The position numbers were made by a program, and so were the translations under genes. The notes under the pieces are model-generated. The model did not search any database, was not told where the DNA came from, and was given only the letters and a program-made list of their open reading frames with translations. From Mucilaginibacter empetricola (GTDB lineage: Bacteria > Bacteroidota > Bacteroidia > Sphingobacteriales > Sphingobacteriaceae), in assembly GCF_024808665.1 (NCBI RefSeq), contig NZ_JANUBZ010000013.1:62001-126000 (forward strand): a DNA stretch of 64,000 bases. Direction: 5' to 3'. Below, one piece after another: positions 26,852 through 34,681 of this stretch. Position 1 is the first letter of the stretch. The number at the start of each line of letters is the position of its first letter.

Positions 26852-26982
26852 TAATAACTTAAATGTATTTAAAAGTCAATTTTCTTTTATTTAAATACAC
26901 ATTCATTGTATTTGATAGTAAAAATAATCAAAATCATTTTCATTAAAAACAAGATTTTTAAATTATTTTAAATCGCAAAAAA

Positions 26983-27543
26983 TCATTCAGTCTGCTCACC
27001 AATTGATATAGCACTGTCTGTAAAATCCTTTATTTGAGGAAGTTCGTTTATACTGTTTATCCCGAAATAATCCATAAAAACGCTACTTGTTCCATACAAT
27101 ATCGGTTTTCCTATGGCTTCTGATTTTCCTACTATTGCAATTAGCTCTTTTTCCAGCAATTTTTGAATCGAATAATCGCAATTTACGCCTCTTATTTGCT
27201 CAACATCGGGTTTTGTTACCGGTTGTTTGTAGGCTATTATCGCCAGGGTTTCTAATGCGGCCTGACTCAATTTCTTTTTTGACCGCTGTTGCTGAAGCAA
27301 ACTGACAACCTGGTGATAAGCCTTTTTTGTTAAAAACTGGTAACCATTATTTGTTTTGACCAGTTCAATTGCAAAGTTTTTATCCTGATACCTTTGGGTG
27401 ATGTTTTGCAAATAAGTATTTACTTCATCCTCCGTAAAATCCTGACCGAACGCAGCCTGAAGGCAATAAATAATCTCTTCTGTGCGGATACTTTGTTCCG
27501 AAACAAATACTAATGCCTGAATATACTGTTCAATATCTTCCAC
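26983..27543 (-). CDS. scpB: Segregation and condensation protein B
   Basis: ScpB is the winged-helix (kite) subunit of the SMC-ScpAB condensin that organises and segregates chromosomes. The 186-residue protein has two winged-helix domains, with the family block LSQAALETLAIIAYKQPVTK and (P)DVEQIRGVNCDYSIQKLLEK (about residues 95-135). It begins 4 bases after mqnC, so the two are co-transcribed; scpA and smc are not in the window. Confidence 0.95.
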   Translation of the reverse strand: MEDIEQYIQALVFVSEQSIRTEEIIYCLQAAFGQDFTEDEVNTYLQNITQRYQDKNFAIELVKTNNGYQFLTKKAYHQVVSLLQQQRSKKKLSQAALETLAIIAYKQPVTKPDVEQIRGVNCDYSIQKLLEKELIAIVGKSEAIGKPILYGTSSVFMDYFGINSINELPQIKDFTDSAISIGEQTE

Positions 27544-27547
27544 GCCC

Positions 27548-28672
27548 TTAATAATTAATCACTTGTTCTTCAATCTGAACCGGCATTTGTCGCCATTCAT
27601 ATTTTTGTGTGCGAAGTTGTGGTTCAAATCCTGCCTCTTTTATTGATTCCTGTATTCCCTTTGCGGTGAACCTATGTGGTGCGCCGGCAGCCGATACTAC
27701 ATTTTCCTCAATCATGATAGAGCCAAAGTCATTAGCACCCGCGTGAAGGCAAATCTGCGCTACGGGTTTACCAACCGTTAGCCATGAAGCCTGTATGTTT
27801 TTAATATTGGGCAGCATAATGCGGCTAAGTGCAATCATACGGATATACTCATCACCTGTAACATTGTTGGTAATGCCTCTTACCTTACGTAAAAGCGTAC
27901 CATCGTCCTGAAATGGCCATGGTATAAAGGCAATAAAGCCGTATGCACCGTCTGGTTTTTCCGACTGTACTTCTCTAATCCAAACCAGGTGTTCAAAGCG
28001 TTCTTCAATGGTTTCAATATGACCAAACATCATGGTTGCTGAACTAGGCAAATTTAGCTGATGCGCAGCACGCATTACATCGAGCCATTCTTTACCGCCA
28101 CACTTACCCTTGCTGATTAACCTGCGTACACGATCATTAAGAATTTCGGCACCAGCCCCAGGCAACGAATCCAAACCGGCAGCTTTTAATTCGCGTAATA
28201 CATCAATATGGCTCATACCTTCCAATTTGGCAACATGTGCAATTTCGGGTGGCCCTAACGAATGTAATTTAAGAGCAGGATATAATTCTTTTAACTGTCT
28301 GAAAGTATCGGCATAAAATTTTAAACCTAAATCGGGATGATGGCCGCCCTGTAACAATAATTGATCACCTCCGTAACGGAATGTCTCTTCAATTTTTTGT
28401 TTGTAAGTTTCTATATCTGTGATATAGCTGTCCTCATGACCGGGACGGCGAAAAAAATTGCAGAATTTACAATTGGCAATACACACATTGGTAGTGTTTA
28501 CATTGCGATCAATCTGCCAGGTTACCTTACCATGCGGAACTTGTATTTTACGCAGTTCGTTGGCAATGTACATCAAATCGGCTGTAGAGGCGTTATGGTA
28601 AAGATAAACTCCCTCATCCTGGCTTAGAAATTCAAACCGCAACGCACGTTGCAACAGATCGGCTGTATTCAT
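27548..28672 (-). CDS. mqnC: Cyclic dehypoxanthinyl futalosine synthase (radical SAM, MqnC)
   Basis: MqnC catalyses the radical cyclisation step of the futalosine route to menaquinone. The 374-residue protein has the CxxxCxxC cluster motif CIANCKFC (about residues 64-71) after DRNVNTTNV, then the LLLQGGHHPDL stretch that separates MqnC from MqnE. The C-terminal domain matches the ThiH/CofH-like group. It is first in an mqnC-scpB transcript. This shows that the organism makes menaquinone by the futalosine pathway. Confidence 0.92.
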   Translation of the reverse strand: MNTADLLQRALRFEFLSQDEGVYLYHNASTADLMYIANELRKIQVPHGKVTWQIDRNVNTTNVCIANCKFCNFFRRPGHEDSYITDIETYKQKIEETFRYGGDQLLLQGGHHPDLGLKFYADTFRQLKELYPALKLHSLGPPEIAHVAKLEGMSHIDVLRELKAAGLDSLPGAGAEILNDRVRRLISKGKCGGKEWLDVMRAAHQLNLPSSATMMFGHIETIEERFEHLVWIREVQSEKPDGAYGFIAFIPWPFQDDGTLLRKVRGITNNVTGDEYIRMIALSRIMLPNIKNIQASWLTVGKPVAQICLHAGANDFGSIMIEENVVSAAGAPHRFTAKGIQESIKEAGFEPQLRTQKYEWRQMPVQIEEQVINY

Positions 28673-28728
28673 GTTTCAAATATACGAAGTGGAAGGTTAA
28701 AGCTGAAAGGTATTAATACTTTGACATT

Positions 28729-30234
28729 TTAATTAACTACCGAGCCTTTATCTAATTTTAAAACTTTAGTTACGCTATCCGGAATTTCGTGTTGGTAATG
28801 AGTAACATAAATGAGTGTTACATTACTTAAGCGGCAAATAGTATCTACCAGTTTTTTAAAATGTTGTTGTTGGTGCGTATCCAATCCCTGGCAGGGCTCA
28901 TCAAAAATAAGCAGATCGGGGTTTTTAATTAACGCGCGGGCCAAAAGGCACAAACGCTGTGCGCTTGCCGGTATGTTTTTTAATAAAACACGAGCGTATT
29001 GTTCTATTTCTAAGGCCTTCATCCAGCGTAAGGCGGTATCTGCCTTTACTTTTTGTGATGGACGGAATAACCCCAACGTATCATAAAATCCTGATTCAAT
29101 CACCTGGAGACAACTGTTATCAGTAGGGAAATACTGATGCAATTCGGTCGACATAAAGCCAATTTTACTTTTTATGTCCCATATGCTTTCGCCGGTGCCC
29201 CGTTTTTTATCAAATAGTACTATATCATTGGCGTAGGCTTGCGGGTTATCGCCATTTATTAGGCTTAATAGGGTTGATTTACCTGCACCATTGGCGCCAA
29301 GTAAGGCCCATCTTTGGCTAGGAATTATTTGCCAGTTTACTTTGTTCAGGATAACCTTGTCGCCATATTTTACAAAAACATCGCTCATTTTTACGATGAA
29401 ATTATATTTTGTAGCGGATGTATTAATGTTTAAAAGATCTTTTAATTCTCCATTATCTATTTCATCAGATTCCTCTTTTATAAATAATTGAGGATCGAAA
29501 TCACTTCTTAAAACTTTTTGGCTGATATTTCCATTTTCTAGTACTGCAACGTGCGTGATGGTTTCAGGAATTTCGTAGGGAGATGTTACCATTACAACAC
29601 TTATGCCAGATTCAATTATCTGTTTAATAATAATGGTAAACTGTTGGCGGGTTTCAACATCCAACCCGGTAAGCGGACTATCTAATAATAATATGGCCGG
29701 ATTTTTCAGCAATGCTACCGCTATCATCAATCGTTTTGTTTCACCGTTTGATAACTTGATGATTTGCTTGGTTAAAAGTAGATTTAAATTTAACAGCACA
29801 ATAACCTTAGCTATATTCCAATAATTATTAAAATGAGGAAGAACGGTTATAGATTGTAAATATTGATCGACCGTTAGGGCATCTTCAGAATCGGACGAAT
29901 TATAACGTTGCTGATAATAGAAATCTGTTGTGTTTGACAGATTGCGGAAATGATGCCTGGGCTCAACAACAGAAATTAGTTTGTGATGAGTTAAATTATC
30001 GGGATTGCCGTCAGTCTGTTTTAAAAGATCTTCGAAAAAATAATAGCGGATATCGCCACCAGTTATGTTGAAACGACCAGCGATTGTTTGCAATAAAGCG
30101 CTTTTTCCAGCGCCGCTTTTACCTATCAGCGCCCAATGCTCGCCTTTGTTTACGGTGAAATTTAAATTATTAAAAAGAGTATTGTTCAGAAACCTTACAG
30201 TTGCATGGTTTATAGATAGGATAGGTTGATGCAT
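28729..30234 (-). CDS. Tandem ABC ATPase (ModF-like), with altered motifs
   Basis: The 501-residue soluble protein carries two ABC domains. Domain 1: Walker A GKSGAGKS (38-45), signature LSNGE, Walker B LLLDSP in which the catalytic Glu is replaced by Ser. Domain 2: Walker A GANGAGKST, a poor signature (PASAQR), Walker B LIFDEP intact. Overall it looks like ModF/PhrA-type proteins, whose function is unclear; no permease gene is adjacent. One site is probably catalytically weak, as in asymmetric ABC pairs. It could also be an uncoupled regulatory ATPase. Confidence 0.85.
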   Translation of the reverse strand: MHQPILSINHATVRFLNNTLFNNLNFTVNKGEHWALIGKSGAGKSALLQTIAGRFNITGGDIRYYFFEDLLKQTDGNPDNLTHHKLISVVEPRHHFRNLSNTTDFYYQQRYNSSDSEDALTVDQYLQSITVLPHFNNYWNIAKVIVLLNLNLLLTKQIIKLSNGETKRLMIAVALLKNPAILLLDSPLTGLDVETRQQFTIIIKQIIESGISVVMVTSPYEIPETITHVAVLENGNISQKVLRSDFDPQLFIKEESDEIDNGELKDLLNINTSATKYNFIVKMSDVFVKYGDKVILNKVNWQIIPSQRWALLGANGAGKSTLLSLINGDNPQAYANDIVLFDKKRGTGESIWDIKSKIGFMSTELHQYFPTDNSCLQVIESGFYDTLGLFRPSQKVKADTALRWMKALEIEQYARVLLKNIPASAQRLCLLARALIKNPDLLIFDEPCQGLDTHQQQHFKKLVDTICRLSNVTLIYVTHYQHEIPDSVTKVLKLDKGSVVN

Positions 30235-30327
30235 AACCGGATGTTTGCCGGCAAAATTAATTATCTCATCGTATTAGCATAAATAAATTTCAGTTATATA
30301 ATGTTGCCAATGAAATTGTTTCAAAAT

Positions 30328-30361
30328 AAAAACGCTCCGGATAGATACCCGAAGCGTTTTT
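30328..30361. terminator. Terminator between the first lipoprotein gene and the ABC gene
   Basis: AAAAACGCTCCGG (30328-30340) pairs with CCCGAAGCGTTTTT (30348-30361), one mismatch, T-rich on both sides. It ends the leftward transcript of the lipoprotein gene at 30383. Confidence 0.75.
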
Positions 30362-30382
30362 ATTTTTTTAAAAAAATGAAAA

Positions 30383-30607
30383 TTACATTTTTTTAGCTGT
30401 GTCTTTAGCTGCTTTTTTAGAAGTGTCAGCCATTTTTTTAGAAGTATCAGCCATTTTTTTTGTAGTATCAGTCATTTTAGCTGAGTCCATTTTAGCTGAG
30501 TCCATTTTAGCTGAATCTGCAGCACCTGAAGCAGATTTACCTTTGCAAGCAGCGAAAGAAACTGCGACAACTAGAGCTAAAGCGCCCATTTTGAATGAAT
30601 TTTTCAT
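30383..30607 (-). CDS. Small repeat-tailed lipoprotein A
   Basis: The 74-residue protein has a lipoprotein signal (MKNSFKMGALALVVAVSFAAC, cleavage before Cys21, then KGKS) and a low-complexity tail. The tail repeats DSAKM three times, then TDTTKKM, ADTSKKM, ADTSKKA and AKDTAKKM. At DNA level these are 15- and 21-base tandem repeats that could change length by slippage. The tail is probably an extended, basic, disordered or weakly coiled segment in the periplasm. It is a close paralogue of the next gene. An element shared with the sigma gene lies upstream (30642-30671). Confidence 0.8.
   Translation of the reverse strand: MKNSFKMGALALVVAVSFAACKGKSASGAADSAKMDSAKMDSAKMTDTTKKMADTSKKMADTSKKAAKDTAKKM
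30393..30520. repeat. Tandem repeats inside lipoprotein A
   Basis: Three copies of a 15-base unit (TTTTAGCTGAGTCCA, last copy diverged) and three of a 21-base unit (AGAAGTATCAGCCATTTTTTT type) lie head to tail. They encode the DSAKM and ADTSKKM repeats and are a likely site of copy-number change. Confidence 0.75.
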
Positions 30608-30641
30608 GTTAATTTTCTTTTTAAGTGATTAAATAGTTTCT

Positions 30642-30671
30642 CTTAATACTTAAAAAGCAAAAAGGTAACCC
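30642..30671 (-). promoter_or_regulatory. ECF-type promoter of lipoprotein A
   Basis: Read leftward: GGGTTAC (30671-30665), 15 bases, GTATTAAG (30649-30642). The same two blocks with the same spacing precede lipoprotein B and the sigma gene. The -10 block is 34 bases before the ATG, so the leader is about 26 bases. Confidence 0.7.
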
Positions 30672-30705
30672 ACAATTTTTAATAAAAATTGAAGAGTTAC
30701 CTTTT
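30660..30705. terminator. Hairpin downstream of lipoprotein B that covers the -35 block of lipoprotein A
   Basis: AAAAGGTAAC (30660-30669) pairs with GTTACCTTTT (30696-30705), and inside it CAATTTTT pairs with AAAAATTG. A leftward transcript ends in CCUUUUU, so it can terminate lipoprotein B. Its lower stem contains the GTAACCC bases of the promoter block. Confidence 0.7.
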
Positions 30706-30741
30706 ATCAATTAAAAACTAAAATTAACAGAAAAACTAAGA

Positions 30742-30948
30742 TTATTTTTTCTTAGTAGTATCTTTTTTAGTAGTGTCTTTTTTAGTTGTGTCAGCTTTAA
30801 CAACAGCTGTATCTTTCTTTACAGTGTCAAGTTTAGCTGAATCTGCTTTTGCTGAATCTGCAGCACCTGAAGTAGATTTACCTTTGCAAGCCGCGAAAGA
30901 AACTGCGATAACTAAGGCTAAAGCGCCCATTTTGAATGAATTTTTCAT
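30742..30948 (-). CDS. Small repeat-tailed lipoprotein B
   Basis: The 68-residue protein is a paralogue of its left neighbour: the first 29 residues are nearly identical (MKNSFKMGALALVIAVSFAAC, Cys21). The tail reads DSAKADSAKLDTVKKDTAVV, then DTTKK three times, and ends in lysine (KKK). A C-terminal lysine recalls Braun's lipoprotein, which is joined to peptidoglycan through its last lysine, but that likeness is speculative. The shared promoter element lies upstream (30981-31010). Confidence 0.8.
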   Translation of the reverse strand: MKNSFKMGALALVIAVSFAACKGKSTSGAADSAKADSAKLDTVKKDTAVVKADTTKKDTTKKDTTKKK

Positions 30949-30980
30949 TTTTTATTCTTTTAAGTTGTGAATGTTTGCTT

Positions 30981-31010
30981 CTTAATACTGCTATTTGAAA
31001 AAGGTAACCC
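30981..31010 (-). promoter_or_regulatory. ECF-type promoter of lipoprotein B
   Basis: Leftward: GGGTTAC (31010-31004), 15 bases, GTATTAAG (30988-30981), 32 bases before the ATG. The spacer differs from that of lipoprotein A after its first six bases, so the two blocks are conserved beyond what the gene duplication explains. Confidence 0.7.
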
Positions 31011-31041
31011 ACCAAATTAAAAAAAAATATAAAATACATAG

Positions 31042-31063
31042 TTTTGATAGAGTACTATCAAAA
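31042..31063. terminator. Stem-loop downstream of lipoprotein C
   Basis: TTTTGATAG (31042-31050) pairs with CTATCAAAA (31055-31063) over a 4-base loop, about 45 bases after the stop of lipoprotein C. No U-run follows directly in the leftward direction, so termination is uncertain. Confidence 0.5.
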
Positions 31064-31106
31064 AAAGCCTGATTTGGACGCTGTTTCTCCGGTGTTTATT
31101 GTACGG

Positions 31107-31376
31107 TTATTGCTTAGGCTCCTTTTTTACTTCTGTTTTTTTAGCATCGGTTGATTTAGTTACTGTTTTGCTTACCGTATCAATTTTTGCTTTGGATGTA
31201 TCGGTAGCAGGTTTAACTGTATCAACCTTTACTGTTGTATCAGTTTTTGTTACGCTTGATGACGCTGAGTCGACTTTTGTCGAGTCAGCGGTGCCACTTG
31301 ATTTGTTACCTTTGCAAGCCGCAAACGAGACTGAAATAGCTAAGGCTAGAAATGGAATTTTAAATAGATTTTTCAT
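31107..31376 (-). CDS. Small repeat-tailed lipoprotein C
   Basis: The 89-residue product shares the signal and lipobox of lipoproteins A and B (MKNLFKIPFLALAISVSFAAC, Cys21, KGNKSSG) and has a longer Lys/Thr/Ser/Asp/Val-rich tail (KTDTTVKVDTVKPATDTSKA...). I chose ATG 31376; the frame can extend to a TTG at 31442, but that would bury the signal peptide. It is divergent from the sigma gene. I found no GGGTTAC/GTATTAAG pair upstream, so it may be under other control. Confidence 0.78.
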   Translation of the reverse strand: MKNLFKIPFLALAISVSFAACKGNKSSGTADSTKVDSASSSVTKTDTTVKVDTVKPATDTSKAKIDTVSKTVTKSTDAKKTEVKKEPKQ

Positions 31377-31588
31377 AATGCTTTCTTTTAAGATGTTGAT
31401 TGTTAACAATTTTAAACATTTATGGTTTTCGATTAATAACACACCATTGAGATTGAAACATTATATTTATAATATTTATATAGAAAAACTTCTGTAGAAA
31501 TGATCCGTTGAAAGGGAATGTATTGATAGTCAGCTTACAAAAGACTATTTGAAATTTATTTGAGTTTTAATTTTTTTTTATGAATAAT

Positions 31589-31618
31589 GGGTTACATTTT
31601 CGCATAAATTGTATTAAG
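31589..31618 (+). promoter_or_regulatory. ECF-type promoter overlapping the sigma gene start
   Basis: GGGTTAC (31589-31595), 15 bases, GTATTAAG (31611-31618). The GTG start at 31621 follows 2 bases later. Identical blocks and spacing at two lipoprotein genes point to autoregulation. The transcript would begin at or very near the GTG. Confidence 0.65.
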
Positions 31619-31620
31619 TA

Positions 31621-32190
31621 GTGAGTAAAGAGCTAAATAGCGGAATACCAACGGATAGCGAAGTTATTCTTGGGATACTAAATAATTCGGATAGTGTATT
31701 AAAGCGATTATACGTTGCTTATTTTCCGATGGTATTGCAACTGATCATTAATAATAATGGAAACGCTGATGATGCTAAAGACATTTATCAGGAAGCCATA
31801 ATTGTTCTTTATAATAAGGTTAAAACCGGCGATTTTGAGTTAAGCAGTAAACTTAAAACCTATATTTATTCTGTTTGTCGCAGGCTTTGGCTTAAGCGGC
31901 TTGCACAAATGAACCGGTATGGTGGCGATATAAAAGATTTTCAGGAATTTTTGTCTGTTGATGATGAAACTGAAAAGAATAATGAAAGGGACATTCAATT
32001 TAATAAAATGGGCAATGCCCTGCAATTATTGGGCGAACCCTGTAAAACTATAATTGAAGATTTTTATATAAACAACAGATCAATGCAGCAGATCTGTGAG
32101 GATTTTGGTTATACCAATGCGGATAACGCCAAAACTCAAAAATACAAATGTTTGCAAAGGCTGAAGAAATTGTTTTTTCAGCAAAATTGA
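31621..32190 (+). CDS. ECF-type RNA polymerase sigma factor
   Basis: The 189-residue protein has sigma region 2 (about 28-90: ADDAKDIYQEAIIVLYNKV, then LKTYIYSVCRRLWLKRL) and region 4 (about 130-185: LGEPCKTIIEDFYINNRSMQ, QKYKCLQRLKKLFF), with no region 3, as in ECF factors. The start must be the GTG at 31621: an in-frame TAA lies at 31615 and the next in-frame ATG is far inside region 2. It is followed after 13 bases by the anti-sigma/protease gene and is probably the factor that reads the GGGTTAC/GTATTAAG promoters, including its own. Confidence 0.9.
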   Translation: MSKELNSGIPTDSEVILGILNNSDSVLKRLYVAYFPMVLQLIINNNGNADDAKDIYQEAIIVLYNKVKTGDFELSSKLKTYIYSVCRRLWLKRLAQMNRYGGDIKDFQEFLSVDDETEKNNERDIQFNKMGNALQLLGEPCKTIIEDFYINNRSMQQICEDFGYTNADNAKTQKYKCLQRLKKLFFQQN

Positions 32191-32203
32191 GGAGATAAAA
32201 GCG

Positions 32204-33295
32204 ATGAGTGATAATCAACTTTTAGAACAAATAGAGAAGTACCTTAACGGCGAGATGTCAAGTGACGAACGCGCCCGTTTTGAAGTACTTCGCAGCGAAA
32301 ATACCGACGTTAATAAGAAAGTTGCAGAACATAAACATTTTGTAAATCTTATTAAGCAGTACGGCGAACGGTTGGAATTAGAGAAACGCCTGAATGCTTT
32401 ACATAGTGAAATTGATGTTCATTCCCTGGAAGAAGAATTGATGATTCATCCGTCATGGATTGTAAACATATGGCGTAATCATCACTCAAAAATATCTGTA
32501 GCAGCTTCTATCGCTATTTTTGCCGTATTATGCACTTTGTTTTTTACCGGCTATTTAAATAACAAAGAGGTAAACTATGTTAGGTTAAAAAGCAAAGTTG
32601 AGCAGATTGAGAAAACAACAAGTGCCTTAAATTCGCAGCTTAACGGGTTAAAGCATTCCGGTAAAAATAGTAACCCTGCTAACTTCAGAGGCACAGGTTT
32701 TGCTATTTCGTCAAATGGCTATATCGTTACAGATTATCATGTGGTAAAAGATGCCGATTCTGTTTATGTTCAAAGTTTCGATGGTAAATCATACCGAACC
32801 AAAGTAATATATTCTGAACCCGGGGCTGATATTGCAGTCTTACAAATAACTGATCCAAGCTTTAAATCCTTTGGTGCTATTCCATATGCATTTAAGAAGG
32901 CCGACACCGATATAGGAGAAAACGTATTTACCATCGGTTATCCACGTGATGCGATGGTTTTAGGCCCGGGTTTTTTAACAGCAAGTACCGGCTTCAGAGG
33001 TGATACTACACAATACCAGGTGTCAACGCCTGTTGATTTTGGTAACAGTGGAGGCCCGTTATTGGATAGTAAAGGTGATGTGATAGGTATAATTAATGCA
33101 AAAGAAACCCATGTAGAAGGTGCAGCTTTTGCTGTAAAATCAAGCTATTTATTGAAAACTATTCAGGACATACCTGATTCATTAAAAGGTGATTTGAATA
33201 TTAATTCGAAAAATGTTTTAGCCGGTTTAAATCGCGTTCAGCAAATTAAAAAGATGCAGAACTATGTATTTATGGTTAAGGTTTATAATCAGTAA
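32204..33295 (+). CDS. Membrane anti-sigma-like protein fused to an HtrA-type serine protease
   Basis: Three parts can be seen in the 363 residues. Residues 1-90 are a charged helical cytoplasmic domain (IEKYLNGEMSSDERARFEVL) like the N-terminal ends of Bacteroidota anti-sigma factors. One membrane helix follows (about 97-117). Residues about 155-325 form a trypsin-like S1C domain in the periplasm, with His179 (TDYHVV), Asp209 (GADIAVL) and Ser282 (GNSGGP), a complete catalytic triad. There is no PDZ domain. A coiled stretch (about 123-148) links helix and protease. A GGAG ribosome site precedes the ATG. Being joined to the sigma gene, it probably holds that factor at the membrane; the protease may cut itself, a partner or damaged proteins. 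Confidence 0.85.
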   Translation: MSDNQLLEQIEKYLNGEMSSDERARFEVLRSENTDVNKKVAEHKHFVNLIKQYGERLELEKRLNALHSEIDVHSLEEELMIHPSWIVNIWRNHHSKISVAASIAIFAVLCTLFFTGYLNNKEVNYVRLKSKVEQIEKTTSALNSQLNGLKHSGKNSNPANFRGTGFAISSNGYIVTDYHVVKDADSVYVQSFDGKSYRTKVIYSEPGADIAVLQITDPSFKSFGAIPYAFKKADTDIGENVFTIGYPRDAMVLGPGFLTASTGFRGDTTQYQVSTPVDFGNSGGPLLDSKGDVIGIINAKETHVEGAAFAVKSSYLLKTIQDIPDSLKGDLNINSKNVLAGLNRVQQIKKMQNYVFMVKVYNQ

Positions 33296-33324
33296 TACCC
33301 AAAAAACAAACACATACAATTAAG

Positions 33325-33351
33325 AAAGGCGAGCCGTTAAGGATCGCCTTT
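33325..33351. terminator. Terminator between the protease gene and nuoD
   Basis: AAAGGCGA (33325-33332) pairs with TCGCCTTT (33344-33351) and is followed by a T-run, ending the rightward sigma operon. It also lies just downstream of nuoD on the other strand. Confidence 0.8.
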
Positions 33352-33357
33352 TTTTGT

Positions 33358-34560
33358 TTACCGGTCAACTTCGCCCAGTACAAAATCTATGGAACCTACT
33401 ATTGCAATTAAATCGGCAATCATAACGCCTTTGGCAATTTCGGGCAGTACGGATAAATTATTGAAGCTCGGTGCGCGGGCCTTTACACGCGTAGGTATTT
33501 CAGATTTACCATCGGCCATAAAATAAAAACCCAATTCGCCTTTGGCACCTTCACAGCGTACATAATAATCTTGAGCTTTGGGTATGGTTTTGCGCGGCAG
33601 TTTAGCTCGAGGGTCAAAATCGGTGGTGCGTTTTAATTCATTTTGAAGCCTGTCAAGACATTGTTCAATCATCCGGAGTGATTGGTCGATTTCGTCGACT
33701 CTGACCTTGTAGCGGTCCCAGCAATCACCAACAGAACCCATTTCACCTTTGCCTACCGGGATGTCAAACTCTAATTCAGGATAAACAGAATAATTATCAA
33801 TTCTCCGCAGATCCCATTTCAGGCCCGAACCGCGTAGCATAGGGCCCGAACAACCGTAATTTATAGCCACATCGAGCGGTAAGACGCCAATATTTGCAGT
33901 GCGGTTAATAAATACCTGGTTATCGGTTAAAAGTCTGTTCAGCTCGTCCATTTTAGGTTTAAAGTAATCAACAAACTCACGGCAACGTTCTTCAAAGCCC
34001 ACTGGTAAATCGTAAAATAAACCACCAATCCAAATATAGTTGTATAACATTCTTGAACCCGATGCCCATTCCAGCATACCCATTATATGCTCCCTATCAC
34101 GAAAACACCACAAAAAAGGAGTAAAGGCGCCAATATCAATACCGTAGGTGCCGATGGCTATCAGGTGCGATGCTATACGGTTTAATTCGCATACCAACAC
34201 GCGAATGTATTCAACACGTTTGGGGATATCTTTATCAATACCAAGCATACGCTCAACACCCATAACAAACGCGTGGCTATTATTCATTGATGCCAGGTAA
34301 TCCAACCGGTCGGTAAAGGGAATAGTTTGCTGATAGGTTAAAGATTCGGCATGCTTTTCGAAACAGCGGTGCAGGTAACCTATATGTGGTATTACTTCTT
34401 TAACAATTTCGCCATCTGTTATCAGCTCCAGCCTTAATACACCGTGGGTGGAGGGGTGTTGAGGCCCCATATTAAGCACCATGTCTTCGGTGGCGGCCGA
34501 AGCAATTTTATTGTTGTAATTATTAAGCGCAGCGTTGTATTTGGTATCAGTAATATTCAA
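33358..34560 (-). CDS. nuoD: NADH-quinone oxidoreductase subunit D
   Basis: NuoD is the 49-kDa-type subunit of complex I, near the quinone site. The 400-residue protein has the N-terminal [13 protein letters not shown] signature and conserved [29 protein letters not shown] and the C-terminal block ending [14 protein letters not shown]. The usual next genes (nuoE onward) do not follow: the sigma operon converges 63 bases away. nuoC lies upstream, separated by a cupin gene that ends in its own terminator, so nuoD may have its own promoter. Confidence 0.96.
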   Translation of the reverse strand: MNITDTKYNAALNNYNNKIASAATEDMVLNMGPQHPSTHGVLRLELITDGEIVKEVIPHIGYLHRCFEKHAESLTYQQTIPFTDRLDYLASMNNSHAFVMGVERMLGIDKDIPKRVEYIRVLVCELNRIASHLIAIGTYGIDIGAFTPFLWCFRDREHIMGMLEWASGSRMLYNYIWIGGLFYDLPVGFEERCREFVDYFKPKMDELNRLLTDNQVFINRTANIGVLPLDVAINYGCSGPMLRGSGLKWDLRRIDNYSVYPELEFDIPVGKGEMGSVGDCWDRYKVRVDEIDQSLRMIEQCLDRLQNELKRTTDFDPRAKLPRKTIPKAQDYYVRCEGAKGELGFYFMADGKSEIPTRVKARAPSFNNLSVLPEIAKGVMIADLIAIVGSIDFVLGEVDR

Positions 34561-34627
34561 CTTTTGAATTGTTTTAGAATTTCAAATTTATTGAATTCAA
34601 ATCCAATTTTAACAAAATAAAAAAGCC

Positions 34628-34646
34628 TGCAGTAATAATTACTGCA
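34628..34646 (-). terminator. Terminator of the cupin gene
   Basis: TGCAGTA-ATAAT-TACTGCA hairpin; on the minus strand it is followed by GGCTTTTTTATTTT. It lies 36 bases after the cupin stop and would separate that gene from nuoD. Confidence 0.75.
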
Positions 34647-34681
34647 AGCTGCATTGTATATATGTATTTAATTAGGCGAAT

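Noticed and set aside
30393..30520. Evenly spaced short repeats that might be a CRISPR array
   Set aside because: The units are contiguous 15- and 21-base copies with no spacers and they encode the lipoprotein tail in frame.
31107..31442. Upstream start (TTG 31442) for lipoprotein C
   Set aside because: It would put 22 residues ahead of a clear lipoprotein signal peptide; ATG 31376 matches the paralogues.
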